Source: Gemmatimonadota bacterium
GTDB lineage: Bacteria > Gemmatimonadota > Gemmatimonadetes > Gemmatimonadales > GWC2-71-9
Length of the DNA: 35,524 nucleotides
Assembly (NCBI GenBank): GCA_025358055.1
Contig: JANYKV010000187.1
Location: forward strand, 1-35,524
Reading direction: 5' to 3'
In this document: positions 8,759 to 19,961 of the stretch, one piece after another
Layout: each line of letters starts with the position of its first letter
Numbering within the stretch: position 1 is the stretch's first letter
The notes under the pieces: generated by a model
What the model was told of the DNA's origin: nothing
What the model saw: only the letters and a program-made list of their open reading frames with translations
The model's database searches: none
Made by a program: the position numbers and the translations under genes

Positions 8759-9925
8759 ATGCCCGACAGCACAGGCTTCGGTCGGCTCCGCGATTCTGCC
8801 CTCCAACCGATTGCCGAGAAGGTGCGAGCCGGTGTTCGCCTCGAGCCGGCCGATGGCGTGGCCCTCTATGCCACTTCCGATCTCCTCGGCCTCGGCGCGC
8901 TGGCCGACTTTGCGAATCAACGCCAGAACGGCGACCGAGTCTTTTTCTCCGCGAATCAGCACATCAATCCCACGAATGTGTGCGTGCTCCGCAATACATG
9001 CGTCTTTTGCTCCTTCGCCCGGATGCCGAAGGAGGATGGGGCCTATACCCGCTCGCTCGAAGAAGTGTATGCCGAAGCGGAACAGGCCCGGGGAATGCCG
9101 ACTCGCGAATTCCATATCGTAGGAGGCTTGCACCCCAAACTTCGGCTGAGCTACTACACTGACATGTTTCGAGGGCTGAAGGCGCGGCACCCTGGAGTCC
9201 ACATCAAAGCCCTCACCGCGGTGGAAATTGCTCACCTGGCCCGCATCGAGAAGCTGTCGATCCGCCAGGTGCTGGAAGAACTCAAATCTTCGGGCCTTTC
9301 TACGCTCCCGGGCGGCGGCGCCGAGGTCTTCAGCACGGCGGTGCGCGCCACGATTGCGGAGCGAAAACTCACCGGGGCCGAGTGGATTGCCGTGCACCGC
9401 GAGGCCCACGCACTGGGTATCCCGACCAATTGCACCATGCTCTACGGCCATGTCGAAACTCCGGAGGACCGGGTCGAACACCTGACCATGCTCCGCGATC
9501 TCCAGGACGACACGCACGGATTTCTGACGTACATCCCCCTCGCCTATCACCCGGATCACAACCAGCTGGGCGAGGAATTGGGCCGGGTCGGCTCGGCGAC
9601 GACCGGATACGAGGATCTCAAGAACGTTGCGGTCGCCCGGCTCTATTTCGACAACATCGATCACATCAAAACCCATTGGCCAATGGTGACGCCATTCATG
9701 TCCCAGTTGGCGCTCGCGTTTGGCTGCGATGACGTGGAAGGCACCGTGGTGTACGAGCGCGTCTACCATGAAGCGGGGGCACGTACCGACATGCACATGC
9801 CGTACGGCCGGCTGGTGGAGCTGATTCGCGGGGCGGGGAAGCAACCCGTGGAGCGCGACAGCCTCTATCAGCCCATTCGGGAATCCTTCGACGACATGGT
9901 CGAGGAACCACTCGCCGCAGTATGA
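8759..9925 (+). CDS. mqnE: Aminofutalosine synthase (radical SAM)
   Basis: Second step of the futalosine menaquinone pathway: radical-SAM addition to the MqnA product to give aminofutalosine. The 388-residue protein has the family blocks HINPTNVC, FHIVGGLHPKL, IKALTAVEI, LPGGGAE, TNCTMLYGHVET and FLTYIPLAYHPDHN. The ATG at 8759 has ACGGAGAT upstream; an in-frame TTG at 8744 is less likely. Oddly, the cluster-binding cysteines are Cys75, Cys81 and Cys84, a CX5CX2C spacing instead of the usual CX3CX2C, which the mqnC paralogue in this window does show. The GTG-free ATGA overlap with mqnA and the neighbours make the function well supported despite this. Confidence 0.93.
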   Translation: MPDSTGFGRLRDSALQPIAEKVRAGVRLEPADGVALYATSDLLGLGALADFANQRQNGDRVFFSANQHINPTNVCVLRNTCVFCSFARMPKEDGAYTRSLEEVYAEAEQARGMPTREFHIVGGLHPKLRLSYYTDMFRGLKARHPGVHIKALTAVEIAHLARIEKLSIRQVLEELKSSGLSTLPGGGAEVFSTAVRATIAERKLTGAEWIAVHREAHALGIPTNCTMLYGHVETPEDRVEHLTMLRDLQDDTHGFLTYIPLAYHPDHNQLGEELGRVGSATTGYEDLKNVAVARLYFDNIDHIKTHWPMVTPFMSQLALAFGCDDVEGTVVYERVYHEAGARTDMHMPYGRLVELIRGAGKQPVERDSLYQPIRESFDDMVEEPLAAV

Positions 9926-10743
9926 GGCTCGGGCGCATTCCCTGGATCAATTGCTATCCGGTCTACGGAGCGATCGATCGTCGGCTGGTGCCGGTGAACG
10001 CCGAGGTGGTGAGCGGAACGGCCTCGGAGTTGAACGATCTTTTGGCGGCGGGCGAACTCGATGTGAGCGTCGTGTCGGCCGTCGAATACGCGCGAAACGC
10101 GGGCGCTTACCACCTGCTCCCTGACCTCGCCATCAGCTGCGACGGGCCGGTCCATAGCGTTGCCCTGTTCAGTAAGAGGCCGGTCCACGAGCTCGACAAC
10201 GTTACCGTGCTGCTGACGGCTTCGTCGCGAACCTCGGTGCTCCTCCTCGAGCTCCTGTGCCGTCATCGGTGGAAAGTCCATCCGCGGCTTGCCACCGTTC
10301 GGGCCGAGGCGGCCGATTTGTCCGCGCTCGGCGGGTTTCCCCACCAAGCGGTCCTCGTCATCGGCGATGCGGCGCTCACCTTGAGCGCCCAGGGTGTTTA
10401 CCCCGTGTGCATCGACCTCGGGCAGGCCTGGAAGGAATGGACCGGGCTCCCGTTTGTGTTTGCCGTGTGGGCGGCCCGCCGGCAGGCTGATCAGGATGCC
10501 GTCCGCCGCATCCATGCCGCCCTGCTCGCGTCTCGGGCGTGGGGCATCGCCCACCTCGACGATTTGGCGGAAGAGGCCGCTCGCCGAACCCAGATTCCGC
10601 GCACCACGTGCCGGGCGTACCTCGGTGACTTGGATTGGGCTTTGTCATACCGGCACCTCGCGGGCCTCACGGATTTCTTCCGCCGGCTCGCGCAAGATGA
10701 TCTCGTGCCGGATGGTTCTCTCTCGTTCATCGCCGCCGCGTGA
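9922..10743 (+). CDS. mqnA: Chorismate dehydratase
   Basis: First enzyme of the futalosine pathway, removing water from chorismate to give 3-[(1-carboxyvinyl)oxy]benzoate. The 273-residue protein has the periplasmic-binding-protein-like fold family (MqnA/MqnD) signatures: RIPWINCYPVY at the N-terminus, SELNDLLAAGELDVSVVSAVEYA near 32-54, and GDAAL near 153-157. The segment LPFVFAVWAAR near 181-191 is also typical. The N-terminus and context (ATGA overlap with mqnE, mqnC next) favour MqnA over MqnD. No signal peptide, consistent with a cytoplasmic enzyme. Confidence 0.93.
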   Translation: MRLGRIPWINCYPVYGAIDRRLVPVNAEVVSGTASELNDLLAAGELDVSVVSAVEYARNAGAYHLLPDLAISCDGPVHSVALFSKRPVHELDNVTVLLTASSRTSVLLLELLCRHRWKVHPRLATVRAEAADLSALGGFPHQAVLVIGDAALTLSAQGVYPVCIDLGQAWKEWTGLPFVFAVWAARRQADQDAVRRIHAALLASRAWGIAHLDDLAEEAARRTQIPRTTCRAYLGDLDWALSYRHLAGLTDFFRRLAQDDLVPDGSLSFIAAA

Positions 10744-10779
10744 GAGAGTAGGTTAGAAATTGCGAGTGTGGCAACACCG

Positions 10780-10800
10780 CGCGCGGCGTCGCGCCGCGCG
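10780..10800 (+). repeat. GC hairpin between mqnA and mqnC
   Basis: Arms CGCGCGGCG (10780-10788) and CGCCGCGCG (10792-10800) form a perfect 9-bp stem with a 3-nt loop in the 94-nt gap between mqnA and mqnC. There is no following T-run, so it is not a canonical intrinsic terminator. It may act as a processing or attenuation element that sets mqnC expression apart from mqnEA, or as an RNA stability element. Confidence 0.45.
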
Positions 10801-10837
10801 AACGCCGAGCGATCGTGGCTCTGAAAATGGGTGACTC

Positions 10838-11908
10838 ATGGCCGTAAAGAACCTGGTTGACCGATCCTCCGCCCAGTTCCAGGAGTACCTGGAACTCTAC
10901 GAGCGTGCGGGCCTCCTCGAACTCGGACAGTTGGCCGATGCGGAACGGTGGAAGCACCATCCGGAACCGGTCGTGACATATATCATCGACCGGAACATCA
11001 ATTACACCAATGTCTGCGTGGCCGATTGTAAGTTCTGCGCTTTCTACCGCCGTCCCAAACACGCTGAAGGCTACGTCCTCAGCTTTCAGCAGATCGGGAA
11101 CAAGATCGACGAGTGCAAAGCACTCGGCGGGGTTCAGATTCTGCTCCAGGGTGGACACAATCCGTATATTCCGTTCGATTGGTACCTCGATCTCATGCGG
11201 TACATCAAGGCGAACCATCCCATCCATATCCACGGATTCTCTCCCTCTGAGGTCGTATTCTTCAGCGAACGGTTCGGCCGGAGCGTCCCCGATGTCATTC
11301 GCGAGCTCAAGGCGGCTGGGCTCGACAGCATTCCCGGAGGGGGCGGCGAAATTTTGGTGGATGCGGTGCGTGAACGGGTGGCGAAGAAGAAGGCGCAAAC
11401 CGAGGAATGGCTCGGCGTGCAGGCCGAGGCGCACCGGCAGGGCATGAAGACATCGGTGACGATGATGTATGGATTGGGTGAGTCCAATGCAGACCGGATC
11501 GAGCATCTGCTCCGAGTCCGCGACGTCCAGGCCGAAACCGGAGGGTTCACCGCCTTCATCTGCTGGCCGCTCCAGCCCGAAGGCACCCAGATGGCGAGCC
11601 AACCCAAGACCGATGCGGTGACCTATCTCCGGACCCTTGCCATGGCTCGGGTTATCTGCGACAATGTGCCAAACCTCCAGTCCTCGTGGGTGACGATGGG
11701 GCTCAAGGTCGGACAGGTCGCGTTGCGCTTCGGGGCCAATGACTTCGGCAGCCTCATGATGGAAGAGAACGTGGTCTCCGCGGCCGGTACGACCCACCGA
11801 GCCACGATCGGCGAGATGGAGCGGTGTATCAGCGACGCTGGGTACGAGCCGAAGCGCCGCCGCCAAGACTATTCGGTCATCGAAGAGCCAGTGGGAGCGG
11901 CAGCCTAA
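10838..11908 (+). CDS. mqnC: Cyclic dehypoxanthinyl futalosine synthase (radical SAM)
   Basis: Radical-SAM cyclase that converts dehypoxanthinyl futalosine to its cyclic form, the third radical or cyclisation stage of menaquinone head-group synthesis. The 356-residue protein carries NINYTNVCVADCKFC with Cys60, Cys64 and Cys67 (CX3CX2C), then QILLQGGHNPYIPFDWY, HGFSPSEV, SIPGGGGEI and TSVTMMYGLGE, all typical of MqnC. The ATG at 10838 is used; an upstream ATG at 10827 is out of frame. mqnB and mqnD, also needed for the pathway, are not in this window. Confidence 0.95.
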   Translation: MAVKNLVDRSSAQFQEYLELYERAGLLELGQLADAERWKHHPEPVVTYIIDRNINYTNVCVADCKFCAFYRRPKHAEGYVLSFQQIGNKIDECKALGGVQILLQGGHNPYIPFDWYLDLMRYIKANHPIHIHGFSPSEVVFFSERFGRSVPDVIRELKAAGLDSIPGGGGEILVDAVRERVAKKKAQTEEWLGVQAEAHRQGMKTSVTMMYGLGESNADRIEHLLRVRDVQAETGGFTAFICWPLQPEGTQMASQPKTDAVTYLRTLAMARVICDNVPNLQSSWVTMGLKVGQVALRFGANDFGSLMMEENVVSAAGTTHRATIGEMERCISDAGYEPKRRRQDYSVIEEPVGAAA

Positions 11909-11921
11909 TGCGGAGGAGCGA

Positions 11922-12401
11922 ATGATCCGATCCGGAATTGGGTACGATTCTCATCGATTCTCCCCCGACCGGCCCCTCATCTTGGGTGGGCAGCGGATTC
12001 CACACGGGCTGGGTTTGTTGGGTCACTCCGATGCCGACGTGGTGACACACGCGGTCATCGACGCGATACTGGGTGCCGCGGCGGCGGGGGACATCGGTGC
12101 GCTCTTTCCCGATACCGACCCCGCCTGGAAAGGCGCCGACTCGCTCAACCTCCTTCATCGCGCCTGCCTTCACGTACAGAGTCTCGGCTTCACTCCGATG
12201 CAAGCCGATGTCACGATCATTACCGAAATGCCGAAACTGGGACCGTACCTCGACGCCATGGCGGCGGCGCTTGCGCGAGAAATGGGGCTTACTCCGAAGC
12301 GGGTCAGCGTCAAAGCCAAGACTAATGAAGGAATGGGATTCGTTGGCCGGGGAGAGGGGATGGTCGCTCTGGCCGTGGCCACGGTCGAGGAGCATCGCTG
12401 A
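11922..12401 (+). CDS. ispF: 2-C-methyl-D-erythritol 2,4-cyclodiphosphate synthase
   Basis: MEP-pathway enzyme producing MEcPP, an isoprenoid precursor. The 159-residue protein starts RSGIGYDSHRF; Asp9, His11 and His43 are the zinc ligands, and the family signature LLGHSDADVVTHAVIDAILGA spans about 32-52. The C-terminal segment VKAKTNEGMGFVGRGEGM is conserved. The ATG at 11922 has a strong GGAGGAG ribosome binding site. Its placement after the mqn genes is sensible because isoprenoids provide the menaquinone side chain. The stop TGA lies within CTGA, the probable start of the next gene. Confidence 0.96.
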   Translation: MIRSGIGYDSHRFSPDRPLILGGQRIPHGLGLLGHSDADVVTHAVIDAILGAAAAGDIGALFPDTDPAWKGADSLNLLHRACLHVQSLGFTPMQADVTIITEMPKLGPYLDAMAAALAREMGLTPKRVSVKAKTNEGMGFVGRGEGMVALAVATVEEHR

Positions 12402-13429
12402 TCGAGGACCTCCTCGCCAAAGTTGCCTCCTGGCCACCCCTCGCGGTGTATTCGCTGGTGGCGGCATTCGCTTGGATCGAGAACTTCTTCCCGCCCTCTC
12501 CATCGGACCTCATTATCGCGGCTGGAGCGTTCGTCACCGCCCGGGGAGCCGGCTCGCCTTGGGCGATCTTCTTTGCGGCCTGGGGCGGCAGCGCGGGGAG
12601 TGTCAGCACCATCTATTGGCTCGCCCGGCGGCATGGCCGGCGTTTCTTCGACACCGGACTCGGGCGACGATTGGTCTCGGCGGATGCCATCGCCAATATG
12701 GAACGGGAATACCTCCGCTTCGGCGTGATGGGCATCTTCCTCGCTCGCTTGTTGCCGGGCTTCCGTGCCGTGGTGCCGCCCTTTACGGGGTTGATCAATC
12801 TCTCGCCCGGCCGAGCCATTGTGCCAATGGTGGTCGCGAGCGGGTTGTGGTACGGTGGGATCACGATTCTCGCCACCGCGGTGAGTGCCGAATGGAGCGA
12901 GATCGCGCGGCGATTGCACCAGCTCGATCGAACCCTCGGAATCGCGGCCCTAATCGTGGTCGCCGCCTTAGCCGGCTGGATTTGGTGGCGCCGCCGGAAT
13001 CGTCCGAAGCCCATTTGGGTTGCGCTGCACGCAGCGCTTGGGGCCAAACCCGAACTCACGGATGTGGTGGAACAGGTGCCAACCCTCACGGCGGAAGCGA
13101 TCCTCTTGCTGGAAATGGCCCGGGCGGATCGAGAACTTACCCGGGAGGACCAGGAGACCATCCGAGCCTACCTCACCACTCGAGTGAATTTGTTGAGCGC
13201 CCGTCGTCCTCTTACCCGCGAAAACACCCCAAATTCACCCGAACAAATCGCGGAATTGTGGGACCTGAATGCCCGACTCGCAGTGGCAAGCCGGTTGTGG
13301 GAGCTCGCGTTCCGGGATGCGGTGCTGTCTCGACACGAAGAACGGCTGATGCGACGAGCTGGGGAGTTGCTTGCCCTGACACCGGAGGATCTCGCGCGCA
13401 CCCGGGGAAGCGGGAGGGTCGATGAGTGA
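12398..13429 (+). CDS. DedA-family membrane protein with TerB-like C-terminal domain
   Basis: The N-terminal two thirds are a DedA/VTT membrane protein: the ENFFPPSPSD motif, then RLLPGFR and about five hydrophobic segments ending with WIWWRRR. DedA proteins include undecaprenyl-phosphate and phospholipid transporters. The last ~130 residues are soluble and look like a TerB/tellurite-resistance domain: EMARADRELTREDQ and, further on, RLWELAFRDAVLSRHEERL and LALTPEDLAR. I infer this fusion from pattern only. The start is notable. The first ATG/GTG/TTG in frame is GTG 12446 (327 residues), but it begins inside the first helix and lacks a ribosome binding site. A CTG at 12398, overlapping the ispF stop as CTGA, has GAGGAG 5 nt upstream and adds 16 DedA-like residues (343 in total). 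The stop overlaps xerD by 8 nt. Confidence 0.82.
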   Translation: MIEDLLAKVASWPPLAVYSLVAAFAWIENFFPPSPSDLIIAAGAFVTARGAGSPWAIFFAAWGGSAGSVSTIYWLARRHGRRFFDTGLGRRLVSADAIANMEREYLRFGVMGIFLARLLPGFRAVVPPFTGLINLSPGRAIVPMVVASGLWYGGITILATAVSAEWSEIARRLHQLDRTLGIAALIVVAALAGWIWWRRRNRPKPIWVALHAALGAKPELTDVVEQVPTLTAEAILLLEMARADRELTREDQETIRAYLTTRVNLLSARRPLTRENTPNSPEQIAELWDLNARLAVASRLWELAFRDAVLSRHEERLMRRAGELLALTPEDLARTRGSGRVDE

Positions 13430-14327
13430 AGCTCTCGCCCGGGCATTCTCACTGGAAGGCTTTCGGGACTATCTCCGGCTCGAGGCCGGTAATAGTGCGA
13501 ATACCGTCGACAACTATCTGCGTGACCTTCATCGCCTGGTCCGATACGCGGAATTGGTTCGAATTGCCGATCCGAACGTGGTTACGCCGAAGCATCTTCG
13601 CGATTTCATTTACTCCCTCAAGGATTTGGGCTTGAGCCCCGCGACCATCCGACGCCAAATTTCAGCCATCCGCACTTACTATGGTTTTCTCCTCGGCGAA
13701 GGTTTGGTGCAGGACGACCCCAGCGACCGGCTCGAAACACCCAAACGATGGCGAACCCTGCCCGAGGTGCTCAGCGTCAAGGAAACGGAGGCCCTCCTCG
13801 GGGCGCCCGGGATCGACGAGCGGCTCGGCTGGCGGGATCGGGCGCTATTGGAGCTGGGGTATGGCGCCGGCTTGCGCGTCTCCGAGTTATGCGGACTATC
13901 CCTCGTCGATCTGCTGCTCGGCGAGGGGCTGGTGCGAGTGTTCGGAAAGGGGGGCAAAGAACGGCTGGTGCCGATCGGCCGGAAGGTGGTCGGCGCGGTT
14001 TCCGTCTATCTGAACACCGCGCGAGCGGAACTGGATCGGGGTGGGGCAGCCGGGCGAGTGCTGCTCAACGCGCGGGGAACGCCGCTTTCTCGGATCGGCG
14101 CCTGGGGCATCGTCAAGCGGGCTGCGACCCGCGCCGGAATAAAGAAGCGAGTGACACCACACACGCTTCGGCACAGTTTCGCCACCCACCTTCTCGAGGG
14201 CGGCGCGGACCTTCGTGCGGTCCAAGAGATGCTCGGGCATGCAGATCTTTCGACCACACAGATTTACACCCATGTCGATCGGGAATACCTACGGGAAGTG
14301 CACCGGAAGTTCCACCCGCGCGGGTAA
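13422..14327 (+). CDS. xerD: Tyrosine recombinase XerC/XerD
   Basis: Site-specific recombinase that resolves chromosome dimers at dif. The 301 residues comprise an N-terminal SAM-like core-binding domain (about 8-95) and a C-terminal catalytic domain with all active-site residues: Arg152 (GLRVSEL), Lys176 (GKGGKER), His247 and Arg250 (HTLRHSF), His273 (GHADLS) and nucleophile Tyr282 (IYTHVD). Length and chromosomal setting fit a housekeeping Xer protein rather than a phage or integron integrase. XerC and XerD cannot be told apart with certainty without comparison; I lean to XerD. The ATG overlaps the preceding gene by 8 nt. Confidence 0.92.
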   Translation: MSEALARAFSLEGFRDYLRLEAGNSANTVDNYLRDLHRLVRYAELVRIADPNVVTPKHLRDFIYSLKDLGLSPATIRRQISAIRTYYGFLLGEGLVQDDPSDRLETPKRWRTLPEVLSVKETEALLGAPGIDERLGWRDRALLELGYGAGLRVSELCGLSLVDLLLGEGLVRVFGKGGKERLVPIGRKVVGAVSVYLNTARAELDRGGAAGRVLLNARGTPLSRIGAWGIVKRAATRAGIKKRVTPHTLRHSFATHLLEGGADLRAVQEMLGHADLSTTQIYTHVDREYLREVHRKFHPRG

Positions 14328-14402
14328 TGGGTGGGACTTTGAAACTTCTTGAGGGCCAACTACGTCACTTTTCGTAACGGCACCATCAGCAGAGGAGGGT
14401 TT

Positions 14403-15143
14403 GTGAAGAGCTATTGGATCAGAATTGCGCTGCGAGCGCTAGTCGTCTTCGTTGTCGTCTACGGCGGATACTGGGGCATACATTCGGGCATCAAACGATT
14501 CGAAAACATTCGTGACACGAACGTCGACATCAATATTCCGATTCGATTTCTATCCTTCCGGCTCGATGGGGATAAGGTGGGGGACCTAAGGAACCTGACG
14601 ATTTCCCGCTCCTCCCCTAAACGAATCACCGGGTTTCACATCACGGCGACAATCACCGACCCGGCGGCCCTGGCCAAAATCAGTGAAGATTGTGAGATGA
14701 CCGTGGATAACCCGGCGCGGTTGGGTCCGGAGTCCTCGTTCAAGTGTCTCTCCGGTGACAATGAATTGATCCGGTTTGGGCAGGTGACAATTCTCAACGG
14801 CAAGAAGGGGGAGAACGGAGGTCCGGCTGAAGACCTCGACTTGCCGTTGGTGCTCCCGTCGGACATCGTGGCGGAATTTCGGGGCAACCGGCGGTCCAAT
14901 GTTCAGGGGGCCAATGCCGATTCCATTGCGAACGCTATACGAGGACTGGGTGACTCGATCGCCGGGACGGTCGGGGCCGCGTTGCGCCAGGCGGGGAACG
15001 CGCTTCCGGCAAATCTGGACCCGGCGGCGGCCGATTCGGTCCGGTCGGCCCTGCACAAGGCCGCGGCCGATCTCGGGAAGAAGTTTCGTGATGAGGCCAA
15101 GCAGCAACGCCAGAAGGCCGGGGCCGTTCCGGAGAAGCCTTGA
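14403..15143 (+). CDS. Hypothetical membrane-anchored protein
   Basis: I do not recognise this 246-residue protein. It has a short basic N-terminus, one transmembrane helix at about 7-25, and then a soluble, probably extracytoplasmic region with beta-like alternation at 40-160. Two cysteines (97 and 115) could pair. From about 170 to 240 it is Ala-rich and helical with repeated hydrophobic and charged residues, ending Lys/Gln-rich. The GTG at 14403 has AGGAGGG just upstream and is preferred over a TTG at 14349. It stands alone between xerD (75 nt away) and the kdsB promoter, so it may be monocistronic. Its location next to the Kdo/Lpt genes hints at an envelope role, but that is inference. 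Confidence 0.7.
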   Translation: MKSYWIRIALRALVVFVVVYGGYWGIHSGIKRFENIRDTNVDINIPIRFLSFRLDGDKVGDLRNLTISRSSPKRITGFHITATITDPAALAKISEDCEMTVDNPARLGPESSFKCLSGDNELIRFGQVTILNGKKGENGGPAEDLDLPLVLPSDIVAEFRGNRRSNVQGANADSIANAIRGLGDSIAGTVGAALRQAGNALPANLDPAAADSVRSALHKAAADLGKKFRDEAKQQRQKAGAVPEKP

Positions 15144-15198
15144 CCTAAGCTATTGCCCAATTGAGTCTTAGGATTTGTCAAGAGGTGCGGCACGACTT

Positions 15199-15227
15199 TT
15201 GACTCAAGCCCACCGCTTGGTTAGTTT
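15199..15227 (+). promoter_or_regulatory. Candidate promoter of the kdsB-to-dapF gene run
   Basis: TTGACT (15199-15204) and TAGTTT (15222-15227) are spaced by 17 nt. The -10 box ends 5 nt before the kdsB ATG at 15233, so the first transcribed base would be about the A of the ATG. There is no Shine-Dalgarno sequence before this ATG. The -35 overlaps the small palindrome TTGACTCAA, and GACTCAA (15201-15207) also pairs with TTGAGTC at 15161-15167; either could be an operator. Confidence 0.5.
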
Positions 15228-15232
15228 GCAGC

Positions 15233-18459
<3,227 letters not shown>

Positions 18460-18473
<14 letters not shown>

Positions 18474-19005
18474 CGTTGCCCGCCGAATCCGACTGCTCGG
18501 GCTCGATGTCGACGGTGTTCTCACCGACAACTCGATCGTCATCGGGTTGGTCGAGGGTGTGCGGGTGGAGTTCAAACGATTCGACATCCAAGACGGCCTC
18601 GGGCTGGGCCTGTTGCGAGGTTCGTCGATCGACGTGGTGTGGGTGAGCGGCCGTGAATCGGCCGCGACGATGTTGCGAGCCAGCGAGCTCAGGATTCGCG
18701 AGGTGCTGCAGGTTCCCGCCATCGGAAAGCTGGAGGCGGTGGAGGCGCTGCTGGCCCGTCGGGGCCTCGGCTGGGAGCACATGGCGTTTGTCGGCGATGA
18801 TTTGGCCGATGCGGAAGTCCTGCAGCGCGTCGGTCTTCCCATCGCGGTCGCCAACGCCGTCGAGGAAATCAAACGCCTTGCAGCGTTCGTGACGACCCGA
18901 CCGGGCGGGCATGGCGCGGTGCGTGAGGTCGTGGAAGCCCTGCTCAAGGCCCGCGGAGAATGGGAGCGGGCAATCGCACCCTATACCGGCAGCCCAGTCG
19001 CATGA
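18460..19005 (+). CDS. kdsC: Kdo-8-phosphate phosphatase
   Basis: HAD-superfamily phosphatase (C0, capless, tetrameric type) that dephosphorylates Kdo-8-phosphate. The 181 residues show motif I LDVDGVLTD with nucleophile Asp16 and Asp18, motif II in VWVSGRES, the motif III Lys in IGKLEAVEALL and motif IV FVGDDLAD. The length is close to that of other KdsC proteins, and its place between kdsA and kdsD leaves little doubt. The ATG at 18460 overlaps kdsA by 14 nt. Its stop overlaps the kdsD start (ATGATG). Confidence 0.94.
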
Positions 19006-19961
19006 TGAACGCCACGCGAGTGGAGGCCGGGCGCCGAGTACTCTTGCTCGAGGCGGCCGCTCTGCGCGAGGCCGCATCCCGACTCACCGATGAATTTGCC
19101 CGCGCGGTGGGGCTGCTCAAGCAATGCACAGGACGAGTGATCGTGGCGGGCGTAGGCAAGTCGGGCCTCATCGCTCGAAAGATCGCGGCTACCTTCACCT
19201 CGACCGGCACGCCGGCCTCCTATCTCCATCCGGTCGACAGCCTTCATGGTGACTTGGGCATCGTAGGGAAAGGGGATCTCGTCGTGGTCCTCAGCAAGAG
19301 CGGGGAATCGGAGGAATTGTTTGGCTTGCTTGGTTTCTTGGAGCGGATGGAGGTTCCCATCATCGCCTTGACCGGCGGTCGAGACTCGAGCCTGGGGAAG
19401 TGCGCCACCGTCGTACTCGACGCCGGCGTTTCCGAGGAGGCCTGCCCGCACGACCTCGCGCCGACGACGAGCACTACGGTCGCACTCGCTCTTGGGGACG
19501 CCCTCGCCGTGGCTTTGTTGGAGGAGAAGGGGTTCCGGCGAGAAGACTTTGCCGCGCTCCATCCCGGGGGAGTACTGGGCCGCCGTTTGCTCCTTCGCGT
19601 CCGAGACGTCATGGTCCCGGCGAACAACACGTTGCCTCCGAGCGCTACGATGCGCGAGGTGGTGATAGCGCTGGCCCACCAGCGCGGGCTGGCCGTCATC
19701 ACGGAAGACGGACACCTTCGCGGCGTCATTACAGCCGGGGATCTCAGTCGCATCGCGGAGCGCAGCGGTGAATTTCTCGGCCTCCGGGCCTCAGAGGTCA
19801 TGACCACGACGCCCAAGACCGCTGAGACGCATGACTTCGCGGCCGCGACGGTCGGGCTCATGGAGCGTGCCGGTATTATGGCGGTGCCGGTGCTGAGCGA
19901 TGAAAAGGTGGTCATCGGGGTGGTGCATTTGCACGATCTTCTGCGGGCGGGGGCAGTATGA
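19002..19961 (+). CDS. kdsD: Arabinose-5-phosphate isomerase (SIS and two CBS domains)
   Basis: Interconverts ribulose-5-phosphate and arabinose-5-phosphate, feeding KdsA. The 319-residue protein has an N-terminal SIS sugar-isomerase domain (about 35-185) with VAGVGKSGLIARK at 48-60, HPVDSLHGDLG at 76-86 and VVLSKSGESEEL at 95-106. GVLGRRLLLRVRDVM leads into two CBS domains (about 205-319). This SIS-CBS-CBS layout is that of KdsD/GutQ. The start is ATG 19002 or 19005 (ATGATG); the first overlaps the kdsC stop by four bases. The CBS pair may bind a regulatory ligand, which cannot be identified here. Confidence 0.95.
   Translation: MMNATRVEAGRRVLLLEAAALREAASRLTDEFARAVGLLKQCTGRVIVAGVGKSGLIARKIAATFTSTGTPASYLHPVDSLHGDLGIVGKGDLVVVLSKSGESEELFGLLGFLERMEVPIIALTGGRDSSLGKCATVVLDAGVSEEACPHDLAPTTSTTVALALGDALAVALLEEKGFRREDFAALHPGGVLGRRLLLRVRDVMVPANNTLPPSATMREVVIALAHQRGLAVITEDGHLRGVITAGDLSRIAERSGEFLGLRASEVMTTTPKTAETHDFAAATVGLMERAGIMAVPVLSDEKVVIGVVHLHDLLRAGAV

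Noticed and set aside
12073-13425. Plus-strand frame of 450 codons across ispF and the DedA gene
   Set aside because: It is the alternate frame of two clearly identified genes and gives an Arg/Pro/Gly-rich product of low complexity.
14339-14366. TTGAAA with TACGTC 16 nt downstream, as a promoter for the hypothetical protein
   Set aside because: The -10 match is too poor (does not fit TANNNT) to list as a feature.
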